In this document: in pieces, positions 60,507-64,000 of the stretch
Layout of the letters: every line of letters starts with the position of its first letter
Position numbering within the stretch: the stretch's first letter is position 1
DNA from: UBA5399 sp964592125
GTDB taxonomy: Bacteria > Bacillota > Clostridia > Christensenellales > Christensenellaceae
DNA length: 64,000 nt
Assembly (NCBI GenBank): GCA_964592125.1
Contig: CAZQBV010000003.1
Location: forward strand, 3,669 to 67,668
Direction of reading: 5' to 3'
Position numbers and translations under genes: made by a program
Notes under the pieces: generated by a model
What the model was told of the DNA's origin: nothing
What the model saw: the letters and a program-made list of their open reading frames with translations, nothing else
Databases searched by the model: none

Positions 60507-61289
60507 TTGAGCATTGCAGATATTCAAACAAGAATAAGCCAATTTCAAAGAGATCCCCTGTCTATAACGCAAGCATCGCAGAGCCCTTCAAAAATGTTTG
60601 ATGCAATTTTGCAGGAAAAATTAGGAGCGTTTCAGATGCCTGAAAGCACCTCGGATACTGTAACTCCTGCTGCAGCCAGTTTATTGGATCAGGAAAGTGT
60701 AACTGCTAAGGAAATCTTTTTAGAAAATACGATAAATGGGAGCACACCAGTGCTTAGCAACAATTTTGCTACACAAGCCTATAACAGCAGTATGAATATT
60801 GCAGAAACAATGGCACAAGGGGCTGCTTCTATAGGTGGAATGCCCACGAATACAGGCTTAACTGAAAGAGACCTGACAAAAGCAGCACCTTATATGCAGT
60901 ATGTAAATGAGGCATCACAGCGCTATGGGATGCCGGTCAACCTAATTTTGGGCATAATGAAGTCGGAATCCGATTTTAACAACGAATGTGTTTCCTATGC
61001 TGGTGCAAAAGGGTTAATGCAATTGATGCCAGAAACTGCTGCAGAAGTTGGGGTTACCGATGAGTTTGATCCTCGGCAAAATATTCTGGGTAGTGTAGAA
61101 TACGTTACTAAGTTAATCAATAAATACAATGGCGATGTAAGGCTGGCATTGGCTGCTTACAACACAGGCCCCGGCAAAATTGCGCGTAGGGGAGTTACCA
61201 GTAGCACTAGTCCTGAATATCTTACAGTGCCCCAGTCGATAAGGGATTATGCAGATAGGGTGCTTAGATACGCAGGATACCAGAATTAA
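60507..61289 (+). CDS. Lytic transglycosylase (SLT domain) of the flagellar locus
   Basis: Predicted 260 aa, no Sec signal. Residues 1-120 are flexible; 125-255 form an SLT domain with catalytic Glu154 in IMKSESDFNNE, GLMQLMPETA at 169-178 and ALAAYNTGPGKI. It cleaves peptidoglycan between MurNAc and GlcNAc. TTG start after GAGGAGGAG. Lack of a signal peptide suggests delivery by the flagellar export apparatus, like FlgJ-type rod muramidases (inference). Confidence 0.85.
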   Translation: MSIADIQTRISQFQRDPLSITQASQSPSKMFDAILQEKLGAFQMPESTSDTVTPAAASLLDQESVTAKEIFLENTINGSTPVLSNNFATQAYNSSMNIAETMAQGAASIGGMPTNTGLTERDLTKAAPYMQYVNEASQRYGMPVNLILGIMKSESDFNNECVSYAGAKGLMQLMPETAAEVGVTDEFDPRQNILGSVEYVTKLINKYNGDVRLALAAYNTGPGKIARRGVTSSTSPEYLTVPQSIRDYADRVLRYAGYQN

Positions 61290-61358
61290 AAGGCGTTCAT
61301 GCAAAGATTGCGATTTAGTAAACTATAGACTATGAAAAATAAATATTTTTCTAATTGG

Positions 61359-61387
61359 TTGACTTTATTTTATATAAATAGTAGGAT
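61359..61387 (+). promoter_or_regulatory. SigA-type promoter of the chemoreceptor gene
   Basis: TTGACT (61359-61364), 17-bp spacer, TAGGAT (61382-61387). It shares this -10 and spacing with the flgB promoter. The leader is about 120 nt. Confidence 0.6.
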
Positions 61388-61514
61388 GAAATTAGTTTTA
61401 TGTTAGTCAAAAGCTTTTTGTGTTTAAAATTTTTGTGGGTGTTGATATAAATATCAATGAGTGCAAACTGTTTTCATATAAATTTTATACTGTTCAAGAT
61501 AAGGAGTTTGGGGA

Positions 61515-63338
61515 ATGAAGAATCTAAAGATTGGTACAAAACTGATTGCATCTTTTGTTATTATTGCCATTATTGCAAGTGCTTCAGGTGTTTTCGCGGT
61601 AATCATGTCAAAGAAGATGGATAAAGCCTATTCATCAGCCCTTGTAAATGAAGGTTTTTCGCAAGGCGATATGGGAATGGCATTAACACTGGTTACTGAC
61701 GCTGGTGCAAACTTGCGTGATTTGGCATTTTTTGCCGATGATCCCGAGATGGTAAAACGCTCAAAAGAGCGTTTGGATGAAGGCAATGCAGCGTTTATAG
61801 AAAGTTTTGACAAAGTACAGGCGGTTGTATCTAAGGAAGACCAAAAGCAGCTGATTGAAAAGATAAATAAAGAATTGGCAGCATATGATACAGTTGTAGC
61901 AAAAATGATAGAATTTGTGGACAGTGGAGATGTTGATGCAGCAAGAGCGTATGTCCGGGATGAAGTAGATCCTCTCTATCAGTCAATATACAAGGATATG
62001 TCGGCACTGATGAAATCCATCATGGAGCATGGCGATCAATTAAGTGAGGAACTGTCTGCGCAAAGTGACGCATCTATGATGCTTGTAATCATTATTATTG
62101 CAGTTGCGATGGTGGTTGCTGTTATTTATGGAATATTTATTTCCAGAAGCATTTCTCGGCCTATTAATACTTGTGTAGAGCGTGTGGTAAAAATTGCGGA
62201 AGAAGGCGATTTGCATACTGATGTGAAGGTGTATGATGCGAAAGACGAAACAGGAGTTCTTTCGCGTGCAGTGGCTTCCATGGTAAAATCCTTAGAAAAT
62301 GTTATTGGAGAACAAACCGCTGTGGTTACGGCTATGGCGGATGGTGACTTTACTCGTTCCATGCAAGGTCATTATATCGGTGATTTTGCAGCAGTAAAAG
62401 AAAGCATAGATGCAATACAGCTTTCCTTGAATAGTACACTAGGCCATATCAACCAGTCGTCTGATCAGGTTTCTGCGGGAGCGCATCAGGTTTCAAATGG
62501 CGCGCAAGAGCTGGCACAAGGCGCTACCCAGCAAGCCACTACTGTTCAAGAATTGGCAGATACGCTAAACAACGCAGCAGAAGGTATTAAGAAGAATGCT
62601 GAGAATGCTGAAGATGTAAGCAAGCGTGTGAAGATAGTTGGCAGCGAAATGTCCCAAAGTAATGAAAAAATGTCTGCAATGATGGATGCTATGCAGCAAA
62701 TAAGTGATAGCTCCTCTGAAATAGGCAAAATTATTAAGACAATTGAGGACATTGCATTCCAAACCAATATACTAGCGCTGAATGCTGCTGTAGAGGCGGC
62801 ACGTGCAGGTGCTGCTGGCCAAGGGTTTGCGGTGGTTGCGGATGAAGTGCGTAATCTTGCATCCAAGAGCACAGAAGCATCAAAGAACACAGCAGTCCTT
62901 ATAGAGTCTTCTATTGCGGCGGTAGAAAATGGTTCCAGAATTGCCAAAGAAACAGCACAATTCTTGGTTACTGCTGTAGAGGGCACAAATGAAATAGTTG
63001 AAAAAATGGCTGTCATTTCAGAGGGTACCACAGTACAGGCGGCTGCTATTACGCAAATTACGCAAGGTGTGGATCAAATATCTGCTGTTGTGCAAAACAA
63101 TTCTGCAACTGCTGAGGAAAGTGCTGCCGCTTCGGAGCAACTTTCTGGTCAGGCACAGTTGATGCGATCAATGGTAGAACGGTTTAAATTGACAGGTGTA
63201 GAAATTGAAAATCCAGTTGATAGCTATGATGAGGCTGATTCGCACATATCCTATAGCAATAGTTACGATAGCAATAGTTACGAGCCTGAAATGGATTTGG
63301 AAGAACATTTGCTAGATGATGACGACAGTAAATATTGA
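61515..63338 (+). CDS. Methyl-accepting chemotaxis protein
   Basis: Predicted 607 aa. Two membrane helices (about 9-30 and 192-214) enclose a helical-bundle sensor domain of ~160 residues; HAMP follows, then the coiled-coil signalling domain with the tip EIGKIIKTIEDIAFQTNILA and LNAAVEAARAGAAGQGFAVV. The tail is acidic (EEHLLDDDD) and lacks the NWETF-type pentapeptide. Ligand unknown. AAGGAG upstream of ATG. Confidence 0.93.
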   Translation: MKNLKIGTKLIASFVIIAIIASASGVFAVIMSKKMDKAYSSALVNEGFSQGDMGMALTLVTDAGANLRDLAFFADDPEMVKRSKERLDEGNAAFIESFDKVQAVVSKEDQKQLIEKINKELAAYDTVVAKMIEFVDSGDVDAARAYVRDEVDPLYQSIYKDMSALMKSIMEHGDQLSEELSAQSDASMMLVIIIIAVAMVVAVIYGIFISRSISRPINTCVERVVKIAEEGDLHTDVKVYDAKDETGVLSRAVASMVKSLENVIGEQTAVVTAMADGDFTRSMQGHYIGDFAAVKESIDAIQLSLNSTLGHINQSSDQVSAGAHQVSNGAQELAQGATQQATTVQELADTLNNAAEGIKKNAENAEDVSKRVKIVGSEMSQSNEKMSAMMDAMQQISDSSSEIGKIIKTIEDIAFQTNILALNAAVEAARAGAAGQGFAVVADEVRNLASKSTEASKNTAVLIESSIAAVENGSRIAKETAQFLVTAVEGTNEIVEKMAVISEGTTVQAAAITQITQGVDQISAVVQNNSATAEESAAASEQLSGQAQLMRSMVERFKLTGVEIENPVDSYDEADSHISYSNSYDSNSYEPEMDLEEHLLDDDDSKY

Positions 63339-63364
63339 TATAAGCGAATACTTTTCTTGAATAA

Positions 63365-63398
63365 AAAAAGCGCTAGGTATTAGAACTTAGCGCTTTTT
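63365..63398. terminator. Bidirectional terminator between chemoreceptor and rhodanese genes
   Basis: AAAAAGCGCTAGGT (63365-63378) pairs with ACTTAGCGCTTTTT (63385-63398), 6-nt loop, with A/T tracts on both sides, serving both convergent genes. Confidence 0.9.
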
Positions 63399-63422
63399 CA
63401 ACTCTGCATGAATTAATTGAAA

Positions 63423-63689
63423 TCAAAACTCTATCTTACCCTCCCAATTTTGAATGCTGCCAAAATTTGTAATATTTGTATAGCCTAATGATTGTAGCAG
63501 TGATTTGGCTTTGGCACTTCTTATTCCAGAGCGACAATAGACAATGATATGCGTATGTTTGTCTGGCAATGCCGCCAAAGCTTTTTCGTTTAATTCGTCC
63601 AACGGTATATGAATTGTATCTGGTATATGTCCACTATCATATTCATTCATAGTGCGAACATCTAAAAATATTTCTTTTGGTTTTTGCAT
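63423..63689 (-). CDS. Rhodanese-like domain protein
   Basis: Predicted 88 aa single-domain rhodanese: EIFLDVRTMNEYDSGHIPDT and the active-site loop with Cys52 in VYCRSGIRSAKAKSLL. It may transfer sulfur or act as a persulfide carrier. Start ATG has AAAGGA 8 nt upstream. Marks the right border of the flagellar cluster. Confidence 0.92.
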   Translation of the reverse strand: MQKPKEIFLDVRTMNEYDSGHIPDTIHIPLDELNEKALAALPDKHTHIIVYCRSGIRSAKAKSLLQSLGYTNITNFGSIQNWEGKIEF

Positions 63690-63721
63690 AATAGTATCCT
63701 TTCGTAGAAGAGAATAAAAGT

Positions 63722-63750
63722 AGTATAATACTGTATCAATAAATCATCAA
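63722..63750 (-). promoter_or_regulatory. SigA-type promoter of the rhodanese gene
   Basis: Minus strand: TTGATG (63745-63750), 17-bp spacer, TATACT (63722-63727), 32 nt before the start. Confidence 0.6.
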
Positions 63751-63823
63751 GTTAAAAGTACATTTCTATGTAAAAGAATGAAGCAGGAGCCCTATCATTG
63801 GTGTATGGGAGGCGGAGCATCCT

Positions 63824-63934
63824 ATGAAAATGAAGTTAAGACAAATAATTAGAATTGTAATCAATATTATGCACTTTATCACTAACTTTATCATGTCATT
63901 ACCTCAAATTGTTGTTATACTAATTCTTGATTAA
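63824..63934 (+). CDS. Possible 36-aa hydrophobic peptide
   Basis: ATG 63824 follows GGGAGGCGGAG. The peptide begins MKMKLRQIIRIVINIM and is hydrophobic throughout, with the size and shape of a small membrane peptide. No relative recognised. The stop lies inside the first of three hairpins. Could be a short membrane peptide or chance. Confidence 0.35.
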   Translation: MKMKLRQIIRIVINIMHFITNFIMSLPQIVVILILD

Positions 63935-63999
63935 AAACGTTATAAGTTTTTAATCCGTGCCATAGGCACGAAGCACGAAACACTTTTGTGTTTTGTGCT
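63929..63999. repeat. Three adjacent perfect or near-perfect hairpins at the window end
   Basis: GATTAAAAAC/GTTTTTAATC (63929-63955), CGTGCC/GGCACG (63956-63970), and a 12-bp stem with one wobble pair, loop TTTT (63972-63999). They follow each other without gaps larger than one base. The window ends here, so their context is unknown. Confidence 0.75.
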
Positions 64000-64000
64000 A

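Noticed and set aside
1..64000. CRISPR arrays, tRNA/rRNA genes, transposases, integrases
   Set aside because: None recognised on either strand; all tandem repeats found are within protein-coding genes.

Overview
The window is a near-complete flagellar and chemotaxis locus of a low-GC, Gram-positive anaerobe, most likely class Clostridia (Bacillota). Evidence: no FlgH/FlgI ring genes; FlgM/FlgN/FlgK/FlgL/DUF6470/FliW/CsrA in the Firmicutes order; CheC/CheD, CheV and FliY present; TIGR03826 (YvyF-like), FapA and FlhF/FlhG in the cluster; strong AGGAGG ribosome sites and frequent TTG/GTG starts. Genus cannot be named from the sequence. No rRNA, tRNA, CRISPR array, insertion sequence or phage gene was seen.

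Layout. 1-4.9 kb: the start of a cardiolipin synthase gene (minus strand, cut by the window edge), an HD-GYP c-di-GMP phosphodiesterase (minus), an EAL-HDOD protein, a ComFB-domain protein and a coiled-coil protein with 54-bp tandem repeats. 5-8.4 kb: a SigD-driven flagellin with an enlarged variable domain, its terminator, and the flagellin lysine methylase FliB; then a decayed minus-strand relative of the coiled-coil gene. 8.9-31.2 kb: cheV, then one long colinear run flgB-flgC-fliE-fliO-fliP-fliQ-fliR-flhB-flhA-flhF-flhG-pilZ-fliA-fapA-(2 small genes)-flgF-flgG-yvyF-flgM-flgN-flgK-flgL-DUF6470-fliW-csrA, ended by a clear terminator. 31.5-35.2 kb: cheC-cheD-cheY-cheA. 35.4-51.5 kb: fliF-fliG-fliH-fliI-fliJ-motE-like-fliK-flgD, flgE-flbD-motA-motB-fliL, fliM-fliY-cheB. 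51.5-55.2 kb: a divergent FlhX (FlhB C-terminal domain) and FliK-like pair, then a CHAP/NlpC-like hydrolase. 55.4-63.4 kb: fliD-fliS-fliT-like-yaaR-cheW-cheR-lytic transglycosylase, a methyl-accepting chemotaxis protein, and a rhodanese on the minus strand. The right end has a small hydrophobic ORF and three adjacent hairpins.

How it works together. Early genes (basal body, export gate, switch, FliA) are preceded by SigA-type promoters. FliA (SigD) then acts at five good TAAA-N15/16-nnCGATAw sites that I found, before flagellin, flgF, flgK, the FliK-like gene and fliD, and FlgM holds it in check until hook completion. FliW and CsrA tune flagellin translation. Output is controlled by CheA/CheW/CheY/CheV with CheB/CheR/CheC/CheD/FliY adaptation, and by a c-di-GMP layer (HD-GYP, EAL-HDOD, PilZ, possibly ComFB).

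Most notable observations: probable non-canonical starts for fliQ (ATT) and fliF (CTG); a probably leaderless flhX transcript; lipobox-like signal peptides on FliP and FliL; two peptidoglycan hydrolases without Sec signals; a tandem-repeat coiled-coil gene with a dead relative next to flagellin and fliB; and a core operon order in which fliF-J are displaced from flgBC-fliE. I do not see convincing evidence for a wholly new system; the novelty lies in these local features.
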